NCBI GenBank assembly: GCA_934096075.1
Contig: CAKOLN010000011.1
Coordinates: 1 to 44,519, forward strand
DNA length: 44,519 nucleotides
From: an uncultured Bacilli bacterium
Lineage (GTDB): Bacteria > Bacillota_I > Bacilli_A > RF39 > UBA660
Reading direction: 5' to 3'
The stretch's first letter is position 1. Every line of letters begins with the position of its first letter. The position numbers and the translations under genes are program-made. The notes beneath the pieces are model-generated. The model was given only the letters and a program-made list of their open reading frames with translations. It was not told the DNA's origin and did not search any database. Positions 7,318 to 16,180 of this stretch are shown in pieces.

Positions 7318-7497
7318 TTAATTTTTCTTATATTCTACAAAGTATATATCGTTATCAAATGTATCTTTATATTCAGTACTATATACTACATTACTATACT
7401 CATTAAATTCACTTGTATTTATATAATCATAAAAATCTCTTAAGTTAAATAAGTATTCAGTTTGTTTCTTTAAATTCCTCTTATAAAAGAATCTATA
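7318..7497 (-). pseudogene. C-terminal remnant of an unknown protein
   Basis: An open minus-strand frame of 59 codons with no usable start, bounded upstream by TAG and TAA in the same frame, ends NDIYFVEYKKN. The amino acid mix (Y, F, N, K-rich with ordinary codons) looks protein-like. The ending resembles the C-terminus of some SAM methyltransferases, but I cannot assign a family. The rest of 7269-7554 shows nothing else. Confidence 0.35.
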
Positions 7498-7554
7498 CTA
7501 CACAAATATTTATTTGAATTTAAAGTATTGTATAAAGTTATTCTTTACTCTATC

Positions 7555-8457
7555 CTACTCTATTTTTTTTGTGTGCTTAAGAATATTATCTTCATCATTT
7601 GTCATTTGTCTTTCAATATATCGCATAAATGAATAATAATCTTCTTTTAAATTTTCACCTGTTATGTTCATCTCTGCTGGAGTGGATACTAATATAGAAT
7701 TTTTATTTTCTTGTATAGAAGGAATATAAGGATATCCGTAAGTATAAACCCACGATTTATTTATACCAAAAGTACATTCTCTGTTTCTGAAGCATAATCT
7801 TCTTAAAAAATCAGGATTTACCAGAGGAAAATATAATTTCTTTATATTAATTTTTTCTGTTTCTTTTTTTAAGTTAATTATAGTGTAAATCATTTCATTT
7901 TTAGGTAATTCATATTCGAAACCTATATCCAATAGATTTAATACTACATTATATTTTTTTTCTAAATGCTTAATTAAACTAATTAAGCAGACTCCCCTAT
8001 TTATGATAGCATCTTGACTTTCAAAACTGGATATACCAGCATTAAAATTAATTACAATTGTTCTGGTAGATTTAATTTGAAAATCTGTATTAATCATATT
8101 TCTTGGATTATTTTTTAAAAATAAAGGTACTTTAGGATAATAGCCACTTATATTCAATTGTTTTGTTTTTGATAAATCACTAATTATTTGTGTTTCAACC
8201 CTAGCTATTTTTTCTTTAAAATCTTCAAATTTATGATTCCATCCGTAATAGCAAGCATTCCATGCTTCTTCAAATGTATTAAAATAATTGAATTTTTCAA
8301 CATATTTAACGCTTGACAAATCGTTAAAAATATCATGATTTATTGGCATAGTAATTATTAATTTTAAAAATTCATCTAAACTAGAATATTCTCTAAAAAA
8401 TAATTTATAATCTTCTGGATTTACTAAAAGCTGTTTTTTATTTGGATACTCGTTCAT
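7555..8457 (-). CDS. VWA-like partner of the MoxR-type ATPase
   Basis: 300 residues. A central stretch TRTIVINFNAGISS, then RGVCLISLIKHLEKKYNVVL, resembles the first strand and helix of a von Willebrand factor A fold seen in phage and accessory proteins encoded beside CobS/MoxR ATPases. The usual DxSxS metal motif appears degenerate (NFNAGIS). The gene starts on the last base of the ATPase gene, so the two are translationally coupled. VWA proteins commonly pair with MoxR ATPases to remodel a substrate complex; the substrate here is unknown. Confidence 0.5.
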   Translation of the reverse strand: MNEYPNKKQLLVNPEDYKLFFREYSSLDEFLKLIITMPINHDIFNDLSSVKYVEKFNYFNTFEEAWNACYYGWNHKFEDFKEKIARVETQIISDLSKTKQLNISGYYPKVPLFLKNNPRNMINTDFQIKSTRTIVINFNAGISSFESQDAIINRGVCLISLIKHLEKKYNVVLNLLDIGFEYELPKNEMIYTIINLKKETEKINIKKLYFPLVNPDFLRRLCFRNRECTFGINKSWVYTYGYPYIPSIQENKNSILVSTPAEMNITGENLKEDYYSFMRYIERQMTNDEDNILKHTKKIE

Positions 8458-10028
8458 TAGTAACCTCCCATATAATCTCCATTATAATCGCCATAATAAT
8501 TCTTTTTATAACTTTTTTTAAAACCATAATCTTCTATGTTTGACTCTTTATATTCGTTTTTATTTACACTGTATTTGCTACTTAAGTGATTTAATAATTC
8601 GTTTGAATATCTTGTATTAGTTTTTAATTCTTTACTGATAGTTTTCAAACTAAATTTATCTAAACCTTGTATTATTGTCATATCAAATATATCATATATG
8701 CTAAAAACACCACTATTTAGTAAGTCTACTGCATTAATTATGTTTCTTGTTGAAATAACATGATTGATTTCATTTTTATTTATTATTTTTCTTATATCCC
8801 AAAATAGTGGAAGCAATTCTGAATTATTAGTGACTTGTTCTTCAATACTTTTGTCATAATCAATTACTATAGGCAAAAATCTGTTTAGAGATGCTCCGTC
8901 TAGTGTTTGTCTACCACAATAGATGGAATCTGCTCCAGTACCAAATGTATTAGCAGCTGCAATCACTCTAAAATCTTCATGTGCTTGATAAAAATTTCCA
9001 TCTGGAAAAGCCATATAATGATTATGACCAGTTCCTATTGCTGAATTTATTGCAAGTAATGCTGAAGGACTAGAATTATCTATTTCATCAATAAACATTA
9101 CTCCACCCTGAGTAAAAGCCTTAAAGAATTGCGTTTGTTGAAAATTACCATTTGCATCTACAAATCCTAAAATTTTAAATTCATCTGTAACATCGTTAAT
9201 ATAATATAGATTTAAGTTTAAAGCTTTAGCAACTTGTTCAACAATAACGTTTTTACCACTCCCAGCTGGTCCTTTTAAAAGTGTTGGCTTTTTCATAGAA
9301 GCAAGCGCTAGAACACTTTCGAATTTTTCATGAAATAATTCAGATGATTTAAAACTTTTTTGATAATCACCTATATTAATAATTATATTTTTGCATGGAT
9401 TTATTTCAATTATCTTTTTAGAAACTTCAGATACAACTTCATTTACAATGTTTTCTTGTTCTTGTTTTAAACTTTTTACTATTTTTTCGTATTGATTGGA
9501 TAAACCATCATACATTTTTTTAGAATCTTCAATTAAAGGAATTATTTTTTTTGTTTCTTTATTAATACTTTTTACAAAGTCGTTAATAAGTATTTTTTCT
9601 TTTTCATTTATTATTTCATTAGCTTTCTTTTCAAATATTTCTGACATTTCGCTCAATAATGCATTTATATCCTTTGAACTATCATTTAAAGATACAATTA
9701 TTTCATCAGCTTTTTCTAAAAGTTTTTTACTATCACTGATGGATGATTCTATGCTATTACGCTTTGAATCAGCATCTTTTTTATATGCATTCAATATGTT
9801 ATCTAATGATGAAGTTAATTCGGTTTTAGTTTTATCAATTTTCTCCAAATAAGTATCTATGTATTTATCTAATTCTAAATCTTTTTCTTTAAGAAGATCA
9901 GGATTCGAATTTACTGTATAATTTATTTTCTTTTGTTCCTTCTTAGTATCGTTAATATTTTTTTCTAATGATTTCAAATTATCACTTATAGTTTGCAATA
10001 CATCTTTTAGCCAAGTTTCATTAATCAT
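8457..10028 (-). CDS. MoxR/CobS-like AAA+ ATPase with N-terminal coiled coil
   Basis: 523 residues. Residues 1-210 are charged and helical, a likely coiled coil. The AAA+ module follows: Walker A GPAGSGKN (253-260), Walker B MFIDEID (311-317), sensor-1 AAAN (N360) and a candidate arginine finger SLNRF (R383). The C-terminus is Gly/Tyr/Asp-rich. The best family fit is the MoxR/CobS branch, chaperone-like ATPases working with VWA proteins. It overlaps both neighbours by 4 nt and 1 nt, making a tight three-gene operon transcribed away from the LysR gene. No cobalamin genes are near, so a cobaltochelatase role is unlikely. Confidence 0.8.
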   Translation of the reverse strand: MINETWLKDVLQTISDNLKSLEKNINDTKKEQKKINYTVNSNPDLLKEKDLELDKYIDTYLEKIDKTKTELTSSLDNILNAYKKDADSKRNSIESSISDSKKLLEKADEIIVSLNDSSKDINALLSEMSEIFEKKANEIINEKEKILINDFVKSINKETKKIIPLIEDSKKMYDGLSNQYEKIVKSLKQEQENIVNEVVSEVSKKIIEINPCKNIIINIGDYQKSFKSSELFHEKFESVLALASMKKPTLLKGPAGSGKNVIVEQVAKALNLNLYYINDVTDEFKILGFVDANGNFQQTQFFKAFTQGGVMFIDEIDNSSPSALLAINSAIGTGHNHYMAFPDGNFYQAHEDFRVIAAANTFGTGADSIYCGRQTLDGASLNRFLPIVIDYDKSIEEQVTNNSELLPLFWDIRKIINKNEINHVISTRNIINAVDLLNSGVFSIYDIFDMTIIQGLDKFSLKTISKELKTNTRYSNELLNHLSSKYSVNKNEYKESNIEDYGFKKSYKKNYYGDYNGDYMGGY

Positions 10029-10891
10029 TTTTTCTTATCTCCTTTATCTAACTTTAATAACATATTTTTTTCTTCTTCAATAAAAGCTGAATATGATTTA
10101 GACAAAATGCTGTAACTATCAAGTATGATGTAAACCATATCAAAGTATTCTTCATACATCGCGCGTAATTTATTGTAATTATATGTTTTTATAAATTTTT
10201 CATTAAGTTTAAAATTTGGAATTAATTGTGATTTTCTAGTTTCATATAAATGTATAATAGTATCTATAGAAACATGATTTATTGAACCTGGTTCACCATA
10301 TTCACTGTACTCTATACATTCGTCATATAATTTCTTGCTTTGTCCATTTTCCCAACCTAAGAAGTCATCAAAATTATATCTAACTTTATTTTTTGATACT
10401 ACTTTCATAACATCTGGATTTCCTAAAATAAATGAAATTAAAAAGTATACACTTAAATTATATCCGTAGGAATCTTGACAACTAAAATCATATTTATTTA
10501 GGTAATGAAGATTAAGTAAATATGCTAAATAATCTTCTACTTTTATTTCTAATCTATCAAGTGAACATATCATGAATTCCATAATGGAACTACATGTAGT
10601 TTTTCCTGGTAAGTTAGGACTTATTAATTCATAAATAAAACTAAATAGCTTAGTTGTTTTTTCATGGCTTAAGCTTCCTATAAAAGCATTACGACATAGT
10701 AAATGCGTTAGATAATCACCATCTTTATTTGGTTTATATAAGTTATCTCCGAAAAAATTTATTAAGCTTTCTTTATTTATGTTTTCTGGTTCCGTTATTG
10801 CAGCATACAAATACAAATTATCCAAGTTAACATCATAGTTGTGTGTGTTTGAATTAGTACTATTTAATAATTCTTCTAGCTTATTATTCAT
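10025..10891 (-). CDS. Unknown helical protein, first gene of the ATPase/VWA operon
   Basis: 288 residues from ATG 10891, chosen because AAAGGAG sits 6 nt upstream; the longer frame starts inside the leader. There is no signal peptide or membrane segment, and the protein appears all-helical with an acidic to neutral composition. I recognise no motif. It overlaps the ATPase start by 4 nt (ATGA), so it is probably a third subunit, adaptor or substrate of the ATPase-VWA pair. Confidence 0.75.
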   Translation of the reverse strand: MNNKLEELLNSTNSNTHNYDVNLDNLYLYAAITEPENINKESLINFFGDNLYKPNKDGDYLTHLLCRNAFIGSLSHEKTTKLFSFIYELISPNLPGKTTCSSIMEFMICSLDRLEIKVEDYLAYLLNLHYLNKYDFSCQDSYGYNLSVYFLISFILGNPDVMKVVSKNKVRYNFDDFLGWENGQSKKLYDECIEYSEYGEPGSINHVSIDTIIHLYETRKSQLIPNFKLNEKFIKTYNYNKLRAMYEEYFDMVYIILDSYSILSKSYSAFIEEEKNMLLKLDKGDKKK

Positions 10892-10963
10892 TTTTTCTCC
10901 TTTCAATAAATGATTGTAATCAAATGTCCCCGTTATGTAAAATATTGATTTGTTATGTTTTTA

Positions 10964-10978
10964 ATAACTACATGTTAT
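10964..10978. promoter_or_regulatory. Candidate LysR-type operator in the divergent region
   Basis: ATAAC-N5-GTTAT is a palindrome containing the T-N11-A form of LysR-family sites. Further GTTAT/ATAAC half-sites occur nearby (10932-10936, 10952-10956, 10991-10995 and 11004-11008). They lie between the ATPase operon and the LysR gene, so control of the operon by this LysR is inferred. Confidence 0.5.
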
Positions 10979-11007
10979 GAATAAATAAAAATAACTATTA
11001 TAAGTTA

Positions 11008-11036
11008 TTGATAAATTATTAGTACTTTGTTATAAT
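11008..11036 (+). promoter_or_regulatory. Promoter of the LysR gene
   Basis: TTGATA (11008-11013), 17-nt spacer, TATAAT (11031-11036). Confidence 0.8.
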
Positions 11037-11056
11037 AATCACATTTCGGAGGGTTT

Positions 11057-11947
11057 ATGAATATTAATTTGGAACTTTACAAAATATTTTATAGTGTTGC
11101 ATTACACAAAAACATTACTGCATCTGCTAGGGAATTATATATTAGTCAACCAGCAATCAGTAAAAGTATTAAGAAACTCGAAAGTGAACTTAACTGTACA
11201 TTGTTTATTAGAAGTAAAAAAGGTGTTGTCTTAACAAATGAGGGTGAAATGCTATATAATCAAATTAAAGAAGTAATGGAAAATATTAAAAGTGTTGAAA
11301 ACAAAATTAAAGAATTTAACAATTTAGAAAGTGGCTATTTAAATATAGGTACTACAAATACTATTACACAAAATTATTTATTACCTTATATAAAAGAATA
11401 TCATAAAATGTATCCAAATATTAAAATTAATATTTATACTGGTCAGGCAATTAATTTAATAAATAAAGTTAGGGCTGGTATAGTTGACATAATCATATTG
11501 AATTTACCTTATCAAATACCTTTGGACTTTAAATGTGATAATTTAGTTCAAATACATGATGGATTTTTTGCTAATAAAGATTATTTGCTTTTAAAAGATA
11601 AAACTATATCTTTAAAAGAACTAAATAAATACGATTTAATATTAATTGCAAAAGGTTCTAATACAAGATATTATTTAGATAATTTTTGTTTAAATAATAA
11701 AGTTAATTTAGTGCCTGAAATGGAACTTACAAGTCACTCTTTAGTTAAAGAATTTACAAAATTAGGATTTGGTATCGGACTAATTACTAAGGAATATATA
11801 ACAGAAGAATTAACTAATGAAACACTATTTGAAATAAACGTTAGTCCTAAACTACCTAGCAGATATATCGGTTCAATTTATCTAAAAGAAAAGAAATTAA
11901 GTAAGGCAACAAGCACATTTTTAAAATTATTAAAAGAGCATCAATAA
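11057..11947 (+). CDS. LysR-family transcriptional regulator
   Basis: 296 residues, full family length. The N-terminal winged HTH is clear (NITASARELYISQPAISKSI, then LESELNCTLFIRSKKGVVLT), followed by a linker helix and a periplasmic-binding-like effector domain from about residue 90. The ribosome binding site CGGAGGG precedes ATG 11057. It is divergent from the ATPase/VWA operon with operator-like half-sites between them. The ligand cannot be deduced. Confidence 0.92.
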   Translation: MNINLELYKIFYSVALHKNITASARELYISQPAISKSIKKLESELNCTLFIRSKKGVVLTNEGEMLYNQIKEVMENIKSVENKIKEFNNLESGYLNIGTTNTITQNYLLPYIKEYHKMYPNIKINIYTGQAINLINKVRAGIVDIIILNLPYQIPLDFKCDNLVQIHDGFFANKDYLLLKDKTISLKELNKYDLILIAKGSNTRYYLDNFCLNNKVNLVPEMELTSHSLVKEFTKLGFGIGLITKEYITEELTNETLFEINVSPKLPSRYIGSIYLKEKKLSKATSTFLKLLKEHQ

Positions 11948-11960
11948 CTGATGCTTTTTT
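11937..11960 (+). terminator. Terminator overlapping the end of the LysR gene
   Basis: AGCATCA/TGATGCT stem (11937-11943 with 11949-11955), then T6. It starts inside the last codons of the LysR gene. Confidence 0.85.
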
Positions 11961-13158
11961 ATATTGCTTTAGATAATACTCTTGATGAGTTAGTTAAGTT
12001 ATAATGTATATTCTCACCTTCTATTACCATATTATGATATTGATTTCTATACAATGGTGTTATATAGATTGATTCTATTTCTTTATCATGGTAGTGAATT
12101 TTCAAAATCACAGCTATACTTGATAGCATGTTTATTTTACTGGTTGATGGTACTCCAATATATAATGAATTATCATTAGTTGTTTTAATAAAACCTTGAT
12201 GTAGATGTCCGGATATATTTACTTTATAAGATGGTTTAAAAAATTGAAAATTTAAATTATAATTAGGATAAATAAATCTATCTACGTTGTTAAGATCTGC
12301 TACTCTACTGATTCTTAAATTTGGCTCTAAGGTGTCATAGTATAATCTATGACTTAAATGAATTTTTGTATTATTAAAATTTATAATATCAGAACTGCAA
12401 GGAAACATATAAAATAATGGTCTGCATAATAGTAATGAACGAAAGTCGTAGTTTCTGAAAGTGGAAAGATTTTTAAAATAATTTTGATATGTTAAATCAT
12501 GATTTCCTAATATAGCATATGTTCTAATTTGTGCTGTCGGATAATTATTCATAAATAAATTTATATTACTAATAAAGTCTGCATAACCATTAATATTTTT
12601 ATCAAATAAATCTCCTAAATGAAGACATGTTTTAATTTTTCTATTTAGTGCATACTCATATAAATTTCTTAATAATTTAAAATCTTCTATTCTTTCATTT
12701 CCAATATGAGTATCCGAAATCAGTAATATTTCTTTATCTTCTGTGTCTGTGTCTGATAAATTGCTATATGATTTGGAATATGATGAAGACCAAAGATGTT
12801 TATCTAATAATGTGTATTCCGGTTCATTATTAATGAAGTCATTCCTAACAATTATTCCTTTAGCAACTAATAAAGATTCTACAACATCATATATCATCTT
12901 ATTATTAAACATTATTTCATTATCATATACTTCTCTATTGGTGTTATTTAAACTATAAACTTGTTCATTATATCTATAATCAGCCTGATCGTTGTAAAAT
13001 GGATTATATATGAATCCTTCTTTTATTAGTAATAATTTAATAAAACTTATAGTTAATGTGCGATATTTAATAAAAAATGATTCGATAGTACTTGAGAAAG
13101 CGCAATATTTTCTAAATTTATAATTATCATAAATTATTTTGTCATTAAACTCAAACAC
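11959..13158 (-). CDS. Calcineurin-like metallophosphoesterase with unknown N-terminal domain
   Basis: 399 residues from a GTG at 13158 with AAAGGAG upstream. Residues 1-140 are of unknown fold, Tyr/Asn-rich. Then all five phosphoesterase blocks appear: ISDTHIGN, HLGDLFDK, ILGNHD, a His-containing segment (IHLSHRLYY) and SGHLHQGF. It is therefore probably an active Mn/Fe phosphodiesterase or nuclease. It follows the 13179 gene after 20 nt on the same strand. The substrate is unknown; a nucleic acid or cyclic nucleotide is possible. Confidence 0.82.
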   Translation of the reverse strand: MFEFNDKIIYDNYKFRKYCAFSSTIESFFIKYRTLTISFIKLLLIKEGFIYNPFYNDQADYRYNEQVYSLNNTNREVYDNEIMFNNKMIYDVVESLLVAKGIIVRNDFINNEPEYTLLDKHLWSSSYSKSYSNLSDTDTEDKEILLISDTHIGNERIEDFKLLRNLYEYALNRKIKTCLHLGDLFDKNINGYADFISNINLFMNNYPTAQIRTYAILGNHDLTYQNYFKNLSTFRNYDFRSLLLCRPLFYMFPCSSDIINFNNTKIHLSHRLYYDTLEPNLRISRVADLNNVDRFIYPNYNLNFQFFKPSYKVNISGHLHQGFIKTTNDNSLYIGVPSTSKINMLSSIAVILKIHYHDKEIESIYITPLYRNQYHNMVIEGENIHYNLTNSSRVLSKAI

Positions 13159-13178
13159 GATTTCACTCCTTTCTTTAG

Positions 13179-13808
13179 TTATTTATTTTGTATGACTGGC
13201 TTTACTATTTCTATAGTTTTCACATATGAATATTTATGTAATATCTCTTTAGGTGGATTATCAATTTGAACGAATTTGTTTGAATATCCTAATTTATGTG
13301 ACCAAGAGCCATCAAAATTTTGTCTTACAAAATGATAATCATTAAAGTACTCATAAATTGCAATTTTATAGCCATTATGTTCTACTTCGGCATTTATATC
13401 ACTTTCATATGATTTAATTCCTAAATTTTTAAAGTCCATCATCATTAATTCTATATCTTGGGCTATAGTTCTTCTTATTGGAAAAAGTTTAGCTCTTTCT
13501 TCTGATGTTAAAGTAAAACCAGTGTTGTAATAAAACTTTTCAATCTCTTTATATTCATATAGATTTAAAAATATAGCAGAGATTTTTGAACATTGTAATC
13601 CTAGAGCATATGCATAACAATTGGCAAATCTATATTTATTTATATCCTCATCAAAACTTAACTTATTAGTTCCAAGCTTAATACTTTCTTTTAAATATTT
13701 AATATATAATTTATATACATCTGTACTACTCATATTAGGTGCATTTTTTATTAGAGTTAAAAACATCTTTATCATATTAAAATATGTTCTTTTATATTCT
13801 GTTAGCAT
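13179..13808 (-). CDS. Unknown protein co-transcribed with the phosphoesterase
   Basis: 209 residues from ATG 13808, preferred because GGGGGAAAT lies just upstream; the longer frame begins within the promoter. It is soluble, rich in Tyr, Lys and Asn. The segment FDEDINKYRFANCYAYALG contains an N-C-Y-A-Y-A-L motif reminiscent of papain-like/NlpC-type active-site helices, and HFVRQNFDGSWSHK supplies a following His, suggesting a cysteine-protease-like domain by inference. It comes before the phosphoesterase in the same operon. Confidence 0.7.
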   Translation of the reverse strand: MLTEYKRTYFNMIKMFLTLIKNAPNMSSTDVYKLYIKYLKESIKLGTNKLSFDEDINKYRFANCYAYALGLQCSKISAIFLNLYEYKEIEKFYYNTGFTLTSEERAKLFPIRRTIAQDIELMMMDFKNLGIKSYESDINAEVEHNGYKIAIYEYFNDYHFVRQNFDGSWSHKLGYSNKFVQIDNPPKEILHKYSYVKTIEIVKPVIQNK

Positions 13809-13842
13809 AATTTCCCCCATTCTTTTAGAATAAACGAAATAT

Positions 13843-13884
13843 ATGATAACATAAAAAGTACATTGCGTCAATCAAATGTACTTT
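13843..13884 (-). promoter_or_regulatory. Overlapping terminator and promoter
   Basis: The 10-bp stem AAAGTACATT/AATGTACTTT (13856-13865 with 13875-13884) ends transcription from the HTH gene on the minus strand. The loop and 3' arm hold TTGACG (13866-13871), 17 nt before TATCAT (13843-13848), the likely promoter of the 13808 gene. Confidence 0.65.
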
Positions 13885-13902
13885 ATTTCATACTAGTTTA
13901 GT

Positions 13903-14700
13903 TTAAGCATTTTGCTTATCACCCATAATAACTTTTCTGGATTCAATTTCTCCCATTTTATTTATTACTTCTTGAGCATTTTCATTATTTATTTCTGTAT
14001 ATCCTAATTCTCTTAATGCTTGAATTTTAACAGTAGTAAGTTGTTGTGTTCTACTTAAAACTTCTTCTTTATTTTTCTCTATTTCTTTAACAAATCTTTC
14101 GTGAGACGCAATTAATTTACTCTTAGTTGCCCCACCATTTGTATATAAGTTCATAGCTGTAAAAATAATACTTTCCAATATAAATTGTGCTGTTTCATCA
14201 AATTTAAATTCCATAGGATCAGTAAATCCAGTCGTTTTTGATAAATATGCAAAGATATATTTAATCTCTGGTATATTATCTACTGATTGTAATATATGGT
14301 ATAAATATAAAAATTCATAATAAGTATTTTTATTTTTTTCTTCTGTAAACTTATCTTTAATTAGATAAATCAAATCATTTACTAATGTTTGTTCTTCTTT
14401 AGTTAAATTCTTTAAATCGAAATAACTATCAGCATTGTTTTGTGGTTTTAGATTTTGATTTAGTCTATCTTCTACATCCTCTAAATATTCAGCTGTTACT
14501 TTAATTTTAGATATAGATTCTTCTGAACCATCTTGTATATTTAATAATTTAAATAATAATATTTTCTTTTCCTTTGGCCATTTGTTTAAACTATCTAATT
14601 CTAGATAATTATATATCATTTGTCTAGATACTCCTAAGTATTTAGCTAATTTAACTTTACTTATTCCTAATTCTTGTAATAATTCATTTAAGTTTTTCAT
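13903..14700 (-). CDS. HTH protein with long helical C-terminal region
   Basis: 265 residues. The N-terminal Cro/XRE-like HTH is LLQELGISKVKLAKYLGVSR, then QMIYNYLELD. The rest is helical, Glu/Lys-rich, and contains no recognised ligand or peptidase domain. Single-gene transcription: TTGACC-17-TATAAT upstream (14733-14761) and a terminator downstream (13856-13884). A regulator or plasmid/phage-type repressor is plausible; the target is unknown. Confidence 0.8.
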   Translation of the reverse strand: MKNLNELLQELGISKVKLAKYLGVSRQMIYNYLELDSLNKWPKEKKILLFKLLNIQDGSEESISKIKVTAEYLEDVEDRLNQNLKPQNNADSYFDLKNLTKEEQTLVNDLIYLIKDKFTEEKNKNTYYEFLYLYHILQSVDNIPEIKYIFAYLSKTTGFTDPMEFKFDETAQFILESIIFTAMNLYTNGGATKSKLIASHERFVKEIEKNKEEVLSRTQQLTTVKIQALRELGYTEINNENAQEVINKMGEIESRKVIMGDKQNA

Positions 14701-14732
14701 GTCTTAATCTCTCTCCTACTCTCTATATATCC

Positions 14733-14761
14733 ATTATAAAACAACTAATTTTACAGGTCAA
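14733..14761 (-). promoter_or_regulatory. Promoter of the HTH gene
   Basis: Minus strand TTGACC (14756-14761), 17-nt spacer, TATAAT (14733-14738). Confidence 0.8.
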
Positions 14762-14794
14762 GTGTAAATTGATGGTAAAGTTAAATTTAAAGAA

Positions 14795-14820
14795 AAATAC
14801 ACTTTATTTTCAGTGTATTT
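14795..14820 (-). terminator. Terminator after the SPFH gene
   Basis: AAATACACT/AGTGTATTT stem (14795-14803 with 14812-14820) followed by TTTTCTTT on the minus strand. The stem overlaps the SPFH stop codon. Confidence 0.85.
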
Positions 14821-15712
14821 ACTTATTCTTTTCTTTAGATTTTGTATCTTCAAATATTGATAGTATAGAAGCTATATTAGATAACTCGCTTGGTATAATT
14901 ATTTTAGTCGCATTACCATCTGCTACTTTAGCTAAAGCTTCTAGAGATTTAAGAGCGATTACAGATTTATCAGCACTTGCTTCCTTTAAAAGTTCTATTC
15001 CTTTTGCTTCTGCTTCTTTAAGTTTTAATAAAGCTTCTGCTTCACCTTCAGCAATTTTAATTTGTGCTTCTTTTTTAGCTTCTGCCTTTAAGATTGCACT
15101 TTCTTTTTCACCCTCGGCTAATAAAATGCTTGATTTCTTTTCACCTTCAGCTTGAAGAATTTTTTCTCTTCTTTCACGTTCAGCACGCATTTGTTTTTCC
15201 ATTGCTTCTTGTATGTCATGAGGAGGTAATATATTTTTAACTTCAACTCTATTTACTTTAATTCCCCATGGATCTGTAGCTTCATCTAATATAATTCTCA
15301 TCTTAGAATTAATTATATCTCTTGATGTTAAAGTTTGGTCTAACTCTAATTCACCAATAATATTTCTTAATGTAGTAGCTGTTAAAGTTTCAATCGCAGC
15401 AATTGGATGTTCCACTCCATAAGTATATAATTTAGAATCAGTTACTTGTAAATATACAACAGTATCTATTTGCATTGTTACATTATCTTTTGTTATAACT
15501 GGTTGTGGTGCAAAGTCAAGTACTTGTTCTTTAATGCTAACAGTGTTTGATATTTTATCTACAAATGGTAACTTAACATGTAATCCATTTTCCCATGTAG
15601 TATAATAACTTCCTAATCTTTCTATAACATATCTTTTTGCTTGTGGTACAATTTTAATATTTGGTATAACCAAAATCCCTACTATAATTAATATAATAAT
15701 TACTAATGTCAT
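14819..15712 (-). CDS. SPFH/Band 7 membrane protein (stomatin/QmcA-like)
   Basis: 297 residues. One N-terminal membrane segment (about residues 2-20) is followed by a Band 7 domain (VPQAKRYVIERLG to NILPPHDIQEAM), then an Ala/Glu/Lys-rich coiled coil (EGEKKSSILLAEGEKESA and repeats), the typical arrangement. Such proteins form oligomeric rings in membrane microdomains and influence protease activity or membrane order. The start overlaps the end of the NfeD gene, the standard partner in a stomatin operon. Confidence 0.9.
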   Translation of the reverse strand: MTLVIIILIIVGILVIPNIKIVPQAKRYVIERLGSYYTTWENGLHVKLPFVDKISNTVSIKEQVLDFAPQPVITKDNVTMQIDTVVYLQVTDSKLYTYGVEHPIAAIETLTATTLRNIIGELELDQTLTSRDIINSKMRIILDEATDPWGIKVNRVEVKNILPPHDIQEAMEKQMRAERERREKILQAEGEKKSSILLAEGEKESAILKAEAKKEAQIKIAEGEAEALLKLKEAEAKGIELLKEASADKSVIALKSLEALAKVADGNATKIIIPSELSNIASILSIFEDTKSKEKNK

Positions 15713-16131
15713 TATTTATCACTCCATTTCTCTACTTTTAATTTTGTACTATTAATTTCTAATACTTTTGCATAATCTCCAGCACTTAAAATTTCATCTG
15801 AAACTGCTGTCCATATTTTGCCATCAACTTTAACTTCTCCAATATCTTTAATATCTTTAGTAACCAAAGCTTTCATTCCTATTATTCTATCGATATTAGT
15901 ACTTGTTTTCTTAACTTGTAATAGTTTTAAAAAATATTTTCTTGTTGTTATCATTAACACTATACCAAGTAAAACAAATATAATAAAGCATAATTTAAAG
16001 TCAAGTCCTAGTACTTGTAATATTAAACTTACTATAGCTGATGCAATAAACCAAACAGATACTAATTCAACTGTAACAGCTTCAATAATACTTAAAATAA
16101 CTATTATTCCAAGCCAAATCCATACTTCCAT
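15712..16131 (-). CDS. NfeD-like membrane protein
   Basis: 139 residues. Three membrane segments in the first 65 residues are followed by an OB-fold C-terminal domain (about 80-135: GMKALVTKDIKDIGEVKVDG and GDYAKVLEI). This is the short NfeD class that accompanies SPFH proteins and anchors them. It ends on the first base of the SPFH gene, which implies coupled expression. Confidence 0.88.
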   Translation of the reverse strand: MEVWIWLGIIVILSIIEAVTVELVSVWFIASAIVSLILQVLGLDFKLCFIIFVLLGIVLMITTRKYFLKLLQVKKTSTNIDRIIGMKALVTKDIKDIGEVKVDGKIWTAVSDEILSAGDYAKVLEINSTKLKVEKWSDK

Positions 16132-16180
16132 AACTTCATCCTTTCTAGCTAAATTATATCAAACTCATTTTATGTTGTCA

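Noticed and set aside
7555..10028. Cobaltochelatase CobS/CobT
   Set aside because: No CobN or cobalamin genes are present, the ATPase has a long N-terminal coiled coil, and the VWA motif is degenerate.
14769..15155. Plus-strand ORF opposite the SPFH gene
   Set aside because: Low-complexity mirror of the Ala/Glu/Lys coiled coil; the minus-strand gene is clear.
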